A stretch of 13,223 nucleotides of DNA, from positions 1 to 13,223 of the forward strand of contig MU129446.1 of NCBI GenBank assembly GCA_014904985.1, read 5' to 3'. Position 1 is the first letter of the stretch. Each line of letters starts with the position of its first letter. Source of the stretch: Hydnum rufescens UP504 (lineage: Eukaryota; Basidiomycota; Agaricomycetes; Cantharellales; Hydnaceae). The notes below the pieces were generated by a model, which was not told the origin of the DNA, did not search any database, and saw only the letters and a program-made list of their open reading frames with translations. Position numbers and translations under genes: made by a program. Below are positions 1 through 8,621 of the stretch, one piece after another.

Positions 1-149
1 GCGCTATAATGGAGTGGGCTCAGAGAAGGTCCCTAGCTTACATGGGCTTAGGCACGATACACAAACCAGGCTCGCTCCGTTGTCCGGATTGTTCGAATGA
101 TGAATACAATCCATGTTCATGTACATAACCTCCCCTGGATGGCTCTCGA

Positions 150-1835
150 AGCATGCTGGTCCCAGTTACTAATAGTACCGTAGGTTTTCCTATAAGAAGG
201 TTCCCATTTGGCATCAAAGCAGGAACTGCCAGTGGGCGGAGGGAAGAGATATAGTACGCATCGTGACTGAGATGTACAGCATGCACTCACGATCCGACGA
301 TATTTCCGAACTGAGAAAATGAATTGATCAGGGCGAGAACCACCGTGCGTATAGCAGGAGGACGAGGGAAGGAATTCCTGCCAGAGGGGATTAGAACTGG
401 GAAATGAGAATACTTACGTTGAGCAGCTTACAAGATCCAGCTAAGGAAAATGATAAATCCAGCATAAGATTGAGCCATCAGGAACCTGATGAATCCAGGT
501 TTAGTGAGAGGAAATCAATTGAACAAGTTGAATATGCGGTTCCCGAAAATGAACAAGGCAAAATAACGGGGTCCAGTCTTTTGCATACTCAGCGCAATGA
601 TGAAACCAACTGTCCCAATGGACAACAGGCTAATTATGTGGAAAAAGTGTTCTCCAGTTTTATCCGCATGCCTGAACGATCATATCAGTCAAACGCATCA
701 TCACCATTTCCAAATCCCATCCCAAACCTAGCAACTATAAACATGATGACAGTCACAAATCCCCATGGTGGTGCACACAGGAGAAGCATGATCGTCCGTG
801 AATATCCAAGCATTGCCACGAGGGCTGTCAAAAATAACGCCACAGTTTATTACAGCCCGGAAATCGGGACCACACTTTATAATCGTTGGGACAAAAGGCA
901 TGCTCACTAGGGAAGTATTGATTAGATCTGCGCAAGACGATGAGCTCGGCTTGAAGGTACCATTCTCAAGATTCGATGCGTATGATAGTCCAATAGCCAT
1001 CGCCGTCAGGGCCAGTGCCATCCACCACACCTAGGGTAGGGGATTTAGAAATGTTATATTTTTGCTAGGGCAGGCCCAGACCTTCCAGTCCGTCACCACC
1101 AGTATCAAGCTGTCAAATGCCCCCCAGATTCGCTGTCGGTCTCCCCTACATCCTCAGCCATATGCACCTCTGCAAGTCGACACTCAAGAGGAGATAAAAA
1201 TTTGGAAGTGCTCAGGAAATCGGGAAGGATGAATATCGCGACGATGGCGAAAAACATCGTCAAAGCACCCTCAATATAAAACAACCTATCCTGCACGCTG
1301 AGTGATCAGCTCCACAATTTCTACGCGGGGAGTAAGCGCATCATCGCCAAGCAGCATGACCCAGCTTGTCGTCCATCCCAGTAAGCACCCCAGTGGCAAT
1401 CAGGCTGCCGAACGCGTTGGAGATAAGGCTCCCGCAATAGAGAAGAGCAGTTCTCAAGCCCAGTTCATCCCGTTTATATTGAAAGAGAGGCTACGGCGGC
1501 GACTGAAAAGAGTCTACGAGTGGAAAAACTACTTGATGTAAATACATGTAAACAGTCTCCTCTCAACAGTTTATACCTAGCGACAATGGAAATGATTGAA
1601 AAGACGGCTCAGATGGCAAACACAGATGATAGCGCAGATGTACCATTTTGAAAGGAGGAATAAGGCACCGGGGAAGAAAGCAGCTGCACAATGTCAGATA
1701 TGGAGAATAATAGCTCTTGGTGTCGGGATTAAATTTAATTAACCTTCGACAACGCCCAAGAAGAATCGGGTGACCACCACACCTGTGAAACTGAGCATAC
1801 CAAAAATCACCTCAGGCAGCCCTACTTTGTTACCT
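150..1835 (-). pseudogene. MFS transporter remnant (allantoate/nicotinate/pantothenate permease type), truncated at both ends
   Basis: Conceptual splicing of the minus strand gives blocks typical of the fungal anion:cation symporter branch of the major facilitator superfamily (Dal5/Tna1/Fen2-like plasma-membrane H+ symporters). In order these are VVVTRFFLGVVE, FFPGALFLLSKWY (near 1682-1640), KRDELGLRTALLYCGS (near 1480), FYIEGALTMFFAIVAIF (near 1270), VWWMALALTA (1030), MLLLCAPPWGF (near 790), HADKTGEHFFHII (671), FLMAQSYAGF (485), INSFSQFGNIVGS (to 291) and KWEPSYRKTYG (near 200). Readable GT-AG introns are 1684-1743, 1031-1081, 672-727, 486-554, 378-431 and 226-290. Intron 1286-1341 has AT in place of the GT donor, and two further junctions (about 1491-1640 and 850-965) are unresolved. 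A one-base shift lies in the six-G run near 1122-1127. Transmembrane helices 1 to about 3 and the last helix are missing. The substrate cannot be assigned. Family confidence is high, pseudogene status is likely. Confidence 0.85.
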
Positions 1836-1958
1836 AGTTAGGTCTGGTTTTTCTGGTAGAATAGCCTACCTAATAGGCTCATTTTGCCATGGCCCCATGT
1901 ACTCTACAAGCCTAGCATGGGCCTATGCCAGAATTTTTTTTAAGGCCATGGGGCCATG
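1831..1958. repeat. Palindrome-rich junction at the 5' cut of the transporter
   Basis: Transporter homology stops at TACCTAGTTAGGT (1831-1843), which is nearly its own reverse complement. It is followed by CCTACCTAATAGG (1866-1878) and by an inverted pair CATGGCCCCATG (1889-1900) and CATGGGGCCATG (1947-1958). A one-base variant of the first motif, TACCCAGTTAGGT, lies at 10821-10833, beside the cut end of the KDZ transposase. These may be remains of a short non-autonomous element, but no target-site duplication or complete ends were found. Confidence 0.4.
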
Positions 1959-2149
1959 AACACCTGCCCCGGCTATAGTACTGTGAGTTTCCCCAAGTCC
2001 ACCACACTGGCAATCCCGGATTTCTTTATCTCCATGCACACTTTTTTTTTCGAAGTCCACACACACTTGCTCTTTTTTTTTTCTAACATGTCATCACAGA
2101 GATATGATGACATCAGGGATCTAAAGCAGTAGGGATAGGAAATGGAAGG
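1959..2149. other. Gene-free spacer with T-tracts
   Basis: No coding signal was found here. The stretch contains two T-runs (2042-2050 and about 2072-2081) and leads into the 20-bp minisatellite. Long minus-strand open frames that start here run through the minisatellite and are not credible genes. Confidence 0.5.
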
Positions 2150-2640
2150 GGGCATGGGAAACATGAAGGCAATGTGAGAAATATGAGGGCAATGTAAAAA
2201 AAATGCAATGGTGGTGCTGAAATGGAAAGGATAGTATGAAGAACGTAAGGACAATCCGAAAAACAGATGGATGATGTGAAAAATGGACAGATGACATGAA
2301 AAACATATGGATGATGCAAAAAATGTCTGGACAATGCAAAAAACATATGGACCACACATAAAATGGATGGACGATGCAAAAAATGTATGGATGATGTAAG
2401 AAATGGGATGACAACACAAGAGACTGAAGGATGTCGCAAAAAACTGGAGGATAACATGAGAAACACAGGGATAGTGCAAAGAGCACAAGGACACATGCAA
2501 GGACAATGTGAGGAATCCAAGGATCATTCAAGAAACACAAGGACGATGCAAGAAGTGTGGGGATGATGCGAGAAACGTGAGGATGATGCAAGAAACATGA
2601 GGATGATGTGAGAAATGCGAGGACAATGCGAGAAATGTTG
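2150..2640. repeat. Diverged 20-bp minisatellite, array 1 (about 24 units)
   Basis: Tandem units close to GATGATGCAAGAAACATGAG run through this stretch. The clearest consecutive copies lie at about 2560-2640, and AAAA-rich variants lie at about 2260-2400. A few units are shortened or lengthened, which shifts the phase. Because 20 is not a multiple of 3, all minus-strand frames become long and low in complexity, rich in Ser, Phe, His and Cys. This explains the 135-184 codon open frames here without any gene. Confidence 0.85.
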
Positions 2641-2924
2641 GAGATCAAGGCTAAGCTGACTGCCTTTCTAGGACATTTTTCCTTTTATGAAACACCTTCC
2701 TTTTATATCCCATTGCTCATCTACCTGTATAGATTATCGGATACACCCGAAGGCTTTCCTCAGTCCTCTAATATGAGACTGAGGTAAGCTGAGAAGTACT
2801 GCTATTCCACTCCTTTCAGACTTCTTACATATTGTATATAGTTCTATTATCCAGGTACTATCTACAATAATAATAGTCCTCTAATACGAGACTGAGTTCT
2901 ATTATCCAGTCCTCTGACAAGAAA
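2641..2924. repeat. Inter-array spacer with small internal duplications
   Basis: No gene was found. AGTCCTCTAATAYGAGACTG occurs near 2762 and again near 2875, and GTTCTATTATCCAG occurs near 2840 and near 2896. The spacer therefore contains its own imperfect duplication between the two minisatellite arrays. Confidence 0.6.
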
Positions 2925-3160
2925 CACAAGGATGATGCAAGAAATGTGACAACAGTCCAAGAAATGTGATGATGATGCGAGGAATGCAATGATGATGCGA
3001 GATATGCAAGGGTGATGCGAGAAATGTGATGACAGTGTGAGAAATGTAATGATGCAAAAAATGGGAGGATGGCATGAGAAATGGGTGGACAAGGTGAGAG
3101 ATGCAAGAACAATGCAAGAAACCTATGCACAATGTGGGAAACAGAAGAACAATGTGAGAT
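2925..3160. repeat. Diverged 20-bp minisatellite, array 2 (about 12 units)
   Basis: The unit is the same as in array 1 (GATGATGCRAGAAATGYRAK type) and in the same orientation. The array stops just downstream (on the minus strand) of the broken gene at 3164-4438. Each open frame here is a shadow of the repeat. Confidence 0.85.
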
Positions 3161-3163
3161 ATA

Positions 3164-4438
3164 TTAATTCTGAAAAGTGGGCATCATGGGTCCTCCCCAG
3201 AACCTCGGACCAGTAGGAGCTTGCCTTGAGAAATTTCCCATTCCAAAATACATATTGGGGTCCAAGGGTGGACCCTCATAGGATGCCAACCTGGAGGGAT
3301 TGCCAAATTGTGTGCCTTGGTATGCAGAGTTTTGCTCTCCATAGCCAAGTTGAGCAGACAATGATGGATGTTGAGCTGCCTGAGAAGCACCAGGGAAATT
3401 GTAATGAGTGGCAGGAGGGAAAAAAGAAAAATCAAAGGTATCAATGCTGCTGCTAGTGTGAGCATATAATGAGGTATCTGCCCCAAAATCATTGGGAGTG
3501 GATGATAGTGGGACATGATGTGGATGTACAAGGGCAGAGGATGTACCAGTGCCACCTCTGACCATGGCAAAGGGGTCAAAGACTGGTGCTTGGGGCATGT
3601 TATTGAAGGCTGGTCCTGGGGGGACATTGTTGAAGGCTGGTCCTGGGGGGACATTGTTGAAGGCTGGTCCTGGGGGGACATTGTTGAAGGCTGGTCTCGG
3701 GGGGACATTGTTGAAGGCTGGTCTTGGGGGCACATTGTTGAAGGCTGGTCCCAGGGGCACATCATTGAAGACTAGCACTGGGGGCATGTTGTCAAAAGCT
3801 CATGCCAGGGGCACATTTTTGCCACCACTAGCATTTATCAATGCTGATACATGTGGTACAGCAACAGTATTAATATCAGTTGGAATGGGAGGGTTGACAG
3901 CTGCATCAGCTACTGTCATGACCGAGGACTCAATCCTAGGTGTGAATATGGTAGTAGCAGCCACCTTCGCATGCTTCCTCTTGCTCTTATTCTCTGGCTT
4001 GCCCAGAATTGGGCATTTAGTCTTCCTCATGGTCACCACTGAAGGGTTTTGAAAGTCCTTGAGGTCCTCCAGATATCACTGAGATGAACTGACATGCATA
4101 AGGACATGCCCATCATGATCACTCATAATTGAAACAATGCCCTTGTCCTTGGGCGACATATTGGCATCCACTATTGTGTATATTATGTAAGAGCATTAAA
4201 TGTAAGTCCACGTTCATTGACGTACCTGCACTCCATCGACAGATGGTGATAGTGATGTCTGCAGGCTTTTGGTGGAATTTGGAACACAAGAGACGCCAGC
4301 CACCCACAGAATTAGATGCATTGTGATCTAAGTCCACAAATCCTGGTGCCACTCCCCAGTTCATGATTTCCAGTTGATGACCATTATAGAAGAAGGGTTG
4401 GGAGCTCCAATTACTGTCAAATCAAAATCTGGTTCAGC
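3164..4438 (-). pseudogene. Unrecognised repeat-containing protein, broken by two TGA codons
   Basis: I do not recognise this family. The last exon runs in one frame from about 4175 to the stop at 3164. Two in-frame TGA codons (4076-4078 and 3800-3802) interrupt it, each one C-to-T change from CGA, and there is no TAA or TAG inside. An upstream exon (about 4430-4253) joins it in frame through a good intron (GTACGT donor near 4252, AATAG acceptor near 4174). It encodes blocks such as FFYNGHQLEIMNWGVAPGF and ICRWSA. After the first TGA comes a basic stretch (KPENKSKRKHAK), which could be a nuclear localisation signal. Nine tandem repeats of the type VPPGPAFNN follow, and then a Ser/Pro/Gln/Asn-rich tail of about 135 residues ending in MMPTFQN. 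The composition suggests a disordered, possibly nuclear protein, which is inference. An acceptor-like TTTGACAG near 4425 implies more exons upstream, and these were not found. Confidence 0.6.
3572..3814 (-). repeat. 27-bp coding tandem repeat, nine units
   Basis: On the plus strand the unit is GGACATTGTTGAAGGCTGGT plus seven further bases. The six central units are nearly identical and the outer units diverged. Read on the minus strand each unit encodes nine residues of the type VPPGPAFNN. The in-frame TGA at 3800-3802 lies in the unit nearest the N-terminus. The low divergence of the middle copies points to recent expansion inside a gene that is now broken. Confidence 0.9.
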
Positions 4439-4585
4439 CAGTGTGTAGATGGGAGACTGTATTTCTGTTGTTATTCATTGGGTTGGTTCGCTTCAATGGT
4501 TGATCACACTCTGCAAGACATGTATGGTGTTCAGTGGAGAATAGGAAGGGATATGGACTAGCTGTAGTCAATGATATATCATTTG

Positions 4586-4672
4586 GGATGCTTGTAGAAA
4601 GGCTTATACATTGTGTTGGATGCTTATAGAAAGGCTTATACATCTGGGATGCTTGTGGAAAGGCTTATACAT
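4586..4672. repeat. Three direct repeats of a 26-bp core
   Basis: A core close to GGATGCTTGTAGAAAGGCTT plus ATACAT begins at 4586, 4618 and 4647, so the spacing is 32 and 29 bp. Copies differ at one or two positions. It lies upstream (minus-strand sense) of the broken gene at 3164-4438. No function is evident. Confidence 0.85.
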
Positions 4673-5200
4673 TGTTCGTGTTGTGTTGGTCTGTTTACTG
4701 ATATTTGTGTATTCTTGTTTACATTCTCCTGGTCAAAATGTGGATATCTGTGGGTTATAGACTGGTCAGTGCTTGGTTAGTCTTGTTAGTATGTTTCTTT
4801 CTTCTTTCTTCAAAACCTGATATGTATTTTGTTATGCTTACTTTTCCTTGGATGTCCAGCAACTCTAACCTCAGGTTCTGCAACTATCCTTGGCTTTAGT
4901 GATTCACATAGAGGGCTACCAGTGGCTTTGTCTCAACAACCTTGAAGATGACTTAGCTCCAGATGGCTTATAGATAGACTGTTCTTTAGAGGCAAGCAGA
5001 AAAGTTGACAGTGGTTGACAGTGATGATTTCCAGAGAGGAGATGATGGGGGGATACAGGAAAATCTACCAGCTGTTATACCTTTCTGAAGGTGGCCACGT
5101 TTAAGAAATATGACTCCCTCATGGGTGAGTCATATGTGAGTCATAGGTGAGAACAAAAGAAAAATAACAAGATGATGTCATAATGTGGTCATAGCTGAGT
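4673..5200. other. Gene-free GT/AT-rich stretch
   Basis: No convincing coding frame was found on either strand, and CG dinucleotides are scarce by eye. Near 5125-5150 a short GTGAGTCATA motif is repeated, leading into the repeats that follow. The 64-codon plus-strand frame at 4705-4899 has no recognisable features. Confidence 0.5.
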
Positions 5201-5204
5201 CATG

Positions 5205-5295
5205 CATAAGGAGAACAAAAGGAATCATGAGGGGGTGATGTCATAGTGATGTCATTCATAAAGAGAACAAAAGGAATCATGAGGGGGTGATGTCA
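5205..5295. repeat. Direct repeat of 39 bp, two copies 52 bp apart
   Basis: CATAAGGAGAACAAAAGGAA and its continuation through GGGGGTGATGTCA occupies 5205-5243. It recurs at 5257-5295 with one substitution. A weaker third relative (GGTGAGAACAAAAGAAAAAT through GATGATGTCATA) lies at about 5146-5182. This looks like local tandem duplication. Confidence 0.85.
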
Positions 5296-5397
5296 CCAAT
5301 TTGCTGAGCATGTGGAATGCTTGGAGCATGAGGTCACTGACCATGTGGAGCATTCTGGAGGTGAAATGAAAGGATATCTCTGGGTTTTGGAGATTAA

Positions 5398-5470
5398 TTT
5401 GAGCATAGTCCAATGGTTAAGGTGTTTTGTTGTTGGTTGATAATGGGGTCAAGTGCATGGGATGGGATTT
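5398..5470 (+). promoter_or_regulatory. tRNA-like RNA polymerase III A box/B box pair
   Basis: TAGTCCAATGG at 5406-5416 matches the A-box consensus TRGYNNARNGG at every position. GGGTCAAGTGC at 5446-5456 matches the B box GGTTCRANYCC at nine of eleven positions. The 29-bp gap lies within the normal tRNA range. The surrounding bases (AGTCCAATGGTTAAGGT) look like a tRNA D arm. A good acceptor stem is not visible, so this is more likely a degraded tRNA gene or the head of a tRNA-derived SINE than a working tRNA. Confidence 0.35.
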
Positions 5471-5520
5471 GATGCAGAAACAGCAGTTTGCATCTGTAAT
5501 AGATGTTCTTGGTATAATTA

Positions 5521-5960
5521 GATGCGTATTTTTAACAGCTTTCTGGGTGCAGTGGTTCCAAGCAGGTCTGGTGTAAACTGACAGAGAAATTCGTTTTTTT
5601 ACTGATGGGTATTGATTCTGATAGTAATATCATTCTGTAGAGTTCAGTTTTGATCTGTTCTTCGTGTGCTCAGTCCTGTTGGATGCAGATTTTTTATATC
5701 TTTCTAGGCGCAGTTGTTTCGAGGAAATTTGATGTGAACTGAGGGAGAAATTCGTTTTTTACTGGAAATCCCGGATTTTGATAGTAAAATTGGCCTGGAG
5801 AGTGCAGTTTTGGTCTGTTCAACTTGTGTTTGGTACCATTCGAAAGGTGCGAATCATAGCTTTCTAAGCGTTGTATGGGTGTACCTCTCTAATCAAAACT
5901 GATGGAGTTATAGAACAAATTCAATTTCCGTGCATAGCTGTAATTAATTTTGTGATTGGT
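5521..5960. repeat. Tandem repeat of about 160 bp, two good copies and a partial third
   Basis: Copy 1 (5521-5660) and copy 2 (5682-5820) share GATGCRnATTTTTnA, a CTTTCTRGGYGCAGTKGTT block, GTRAACTGANRGAGAAATTC followed by a T-run and ACTG, and TTGATAGTAA with a CAGTTTTGRTCTGTTC end. A partial, more diverged third copy starts near 5847 (CTTTCTAAGCG, AACTGATGGAG). The period is about 161-165 bp. These copies follow the tRNA-like box pair and could form the body of the same element. Confidence 0.75.
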
Positions 5961-6149
5961 CATGTGATCATCCAAAGGCTGGGAGTGGTGTGATTTCACG
6001 TTTTCTGATACTGGATGTTTTTATCTTCCACGGATGGTGAACACTTTTAATTGCAGCCCCTTGCAATGTTGTTTGCCTTTTTCCACAGTTATATGATTGA
6101 GATCTGATTGTGCCTCCTCATGTAGAACCACCATGTCCATCCTTCGAAC
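5961..6149. other. Spacer without recognised content
   Basis: I see no repeat, RNA or gene signal here. A minus-strand open stretch continuing from the broken gene on its right (DMVVLHEEAQSDLNH near 6145-6095) may reach into this part. Confidence 0.4.
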
Positions 6150-7980
6150 CAAAGTGAGATTTCCTGCGAGTTTATGCTTTGAATTTGGTGATAGAAGTTG
6201 CTTATTGTTGGGTAGGGGTCTTTAATATCTGCATTTTTAATAGTTTTTCCTTTGTATTGTCCTAGGATTTTTAAGTGAATACCCACTTTGGATGATATCA
6301 TTAGGGTGGAGGTCAAGAGCATCCATGGAGAAGGTTCAATGGGGCACAATTGTATTTTCTGGAATGTGGAGGAGAAGAGCAAATTTGATTTCAAGATCAT
6401 GGCATATTGAGGGTTGATTGTTATGTGGTTCTCCAAACTCGTACATTGTCCAGTTGACTCTTTTTGTCTTTATAACACCATTGAATGTGACTTGGGGATT
6501 TGGATAATAGCAGATAATCATGTGGGGTTTGAGATGGGTGAATGGTTCAGGGTATGGGTAATCAAATTGCCAATATATAATCATGTGAAGTTCCAATGGC
6601 ATGGTGAACACTTTTTGATTCATGCCTTGAGGATAGTTGTTTGATTTGATTTTATGTCACTTTTGCATCTGTAGACCAATTGATCATGTGTCCATTTTAT
6701 TTCACTTAGGCTTTCCATGGATTTGGATTCCTTCATTGATTGGCAGGGTCACTTCCATTCATATTTTGCTGTCATCTTCTCATATGTCAATGTCATCAGG
6801 GTGCAGGCAGAGGTGGTGTTTTATTTCGTAAAGGATCAAACAGTGATGGGGATTGTGTGGGTGAAGTATGGGTCTGGGCACTCATTGTCCATTTCACCAA
6901 ATACTACAAGGATGAGGTGGATTCGAACGAGAAGGTGACCATCTGAACTGAGGTCCTTGATTCGGATTTGGCTCAAGTAGGCATAGTAGAAGTGATCGGT
7001 GTTGTTTTCGATGTCACAATAGAATACACCAAATTCTCCTACATGCAGTGCCAGGTAGTGCGAATCACAGTTGGTCATGAAGGCTCCAAGGCTGATTTCA
7101 GTTTCTCCCAATGTTTGAAAGTCCTGACATGAGAGAGGAATTTGATCCATTGAATTCAAATTATCGCCTGAGTTCTCAATATTGCCTGAGTTCCTGAATG
7201 TTTAATGAACGTCCTTAATGATTGTGGTTTTTACATACTGGTTGAACTCATGGCTTTTTTGAGGTTGTAGTGGGAGTTTTTAGAATTGCAGATGAAGGTG
7301 TTTGGTCCATGTTTTTCAATGACTTTTGTATCCAGTTGTTTGGTTTTGACATGTGACCAGACCCACTGTTTATGTTCTCCTTTTCCATTTATGGTGTTTT
7401 TCATTCACCTGGTATTTTCATGATGGAGGAAGATTTTTATTTTTAGAGGGGGTTCAATGATGATGATAATGGTTTATTCAGGAGGGTGATGGGTGAACAT
7501 AGGAAGGTGGACCGTGTCTGTGTTGACATTCCCATATATGGCTGTTCTTATCTGCACCTTCACATGAAAATTGGAGTCATCGGAGTATTCTCAAGTTATG
7601 CAATATGATTCAAGGTGGGCAATTGTATATGTTTGAACTGCGGTTGTCATGTTGGGGCAAAAGTAACCCCTTCATCTGATGTGGAGATTTAGAATTGGAT
7701 CATTCCAGTCCCTGATGTGCTGCATGAAGAAAACCATGTATCCTGTCACATTGTCTGGGATGTATACATTGTCGAGGTTGGATGGGAGTTCTGTGTGAGT
7801 TTCGGAAATGCCATTGGTGAGTATGTTTGTAGGCATATTCAATGGTGTTCTACCCCTTTTTAGGTAAGCATTTATACAAGTCACGTTGTTTTTGACATAT
7901 GTTCTTTTAGAGTCAGTGGATGGGATGAGGAAAGAGGATTTTTGTGTGAGAAGTGCTTTTATGAATGGATTTGAGACGGT
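6150..7980 (-). pseudogene. Decayed protein-coding region of unknown family
   Basis: Several long minus-strand stretches read like real protein but are broken by stops and shifts. Stretch 1 (7980-7234) holds one frame of about 249 codons with internal stops at 7672 (TGA), 7591 (TGA), 7474 (TAA) and 7405 (TGA). It includes YIPDNVTGYMVFFMQHIRDW and VQIRTAIYGNVNTDTVHLP. Stretch 2 (7159-6836 and onward) includes GEFGVFYCDIENNTDHFYY and SSDGHLLVRIHL. Stretch 3 (6623-6234) includes FDYPYPEPFTHLKPHMIICY and continues through a TGA at 6336 into TFSMDALDLHPNDIIQSGYS. The stops I checked are one C-to-T change from CGA or CAA. I cannot name the family. The stretch 2 block faintly recalls BAH-like folds, but that is a guess. 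Introns and frameshifts between the stretches were not resolved. It could be a transposon-encoded protein. Confidence 0.45.
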
Positions 7981-8119
7981 CTAGACTTGAGAGGACCTTT
8001 GGATTTTCAGGGCACTCGGTTCGGGTTCAGTGAAATTTTGATTAATTTTTGTTTGCCGGTTAAGTCATGAGTCTTCTAATTAGTGTGTTTTGTTGTTACA
8101 GACTTGTGGAATTTTGTTT

Positions 8120-8202
8120 TATATGGGCTATGACTTTTTTCTTTTGATTTTTCTTTTGACTTGTTGTTTTTCTTTTGACTTTGATTGATTTTTTTTTTTT
8201 TG
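8120..8202. repeat. Pyrimidine-rich tract with repeated TTTTTCTTTTGA
   Basis: TTTTTCTTTTGA-like units recur at about 8130, 8147 and 8167. They end in an unbroken T-run at about 8190-8202. This is a simple-sequence region and a poor candidate for coding. Confidence 0.7.
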
Positions 8203-8621
8203 ATAAGTTCACATCACCAGGTGAGGTCAGTTTTAAGAAAAAGATTCAAGCAACATGAGGGCTTTCAGACTTTGAGAGAAATGAGAGTTAAGAGAAATGG
8301 ACATTGTTTTGCCAACAGGCAACATAGCAGGCTGGTCAGCCATATTTTACATCAATCTAAGGCACAAAACTGTGGCAGAATAGGTACCTATGGAGATCAA
8401 TATATAGTTGGGCCCAATGTGCACCCAAAATTGATTGATGATGGTACGGAGAACAATGTTGCACCCAAATCTGGGCCCAAGTGGGCTTAACTGGGCTCAA
8501 CTGGACTCAACTGGCCCCAAATAGGTGACTTCCCGGGTTTTGCTGAACACAAGGAAGACTTGGGCCCAACTCAGAGCACTTAGCAGAATTCTGAACTTGC
8601 GCATAACACTGAGGATGAAGT
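8203..8621. repeat. Gene-free region with GGGCCCAA palindromes and a 10-bp tandem repeat
   Basis: TGGGCCCAA occurs near 8409, 8472 and 8560. GCACCCAAAATTG-like and GCACCCAAATCTG sequences flank the first two. An AACTGGRCTC unit repeats three times at about 8488-8516. A 101-codon plus-strand frame (8185-8490) starts inside the T-run and has no recognisable domain. No gene is called. This lies directly downstream of the KDZ stop and may contain part of the element's 3' end. Confidence 0.5.

Noticed and set aside
404..910. Plus-strand 168-codon frame
   Set aside because: It lies antisense to readable transporter exons and introns and shows no features of its own.
1973..2648. Overlapping minus-strand open frames of 135-184 codons
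   Set aside because: They are translations of a 20-bp minisatellite in all three frames, with Phe/His/Ser/Cys periodicity and no domain.
3515..4052. Plus-strand frames with GWSWGDIVE or KAGPGGTLL repeats
   Set aside because: They are shadows of the 27-bp repeat. The minus strand stays open across 330 codons with only two TGA codons and joins an upstream exon in frame.
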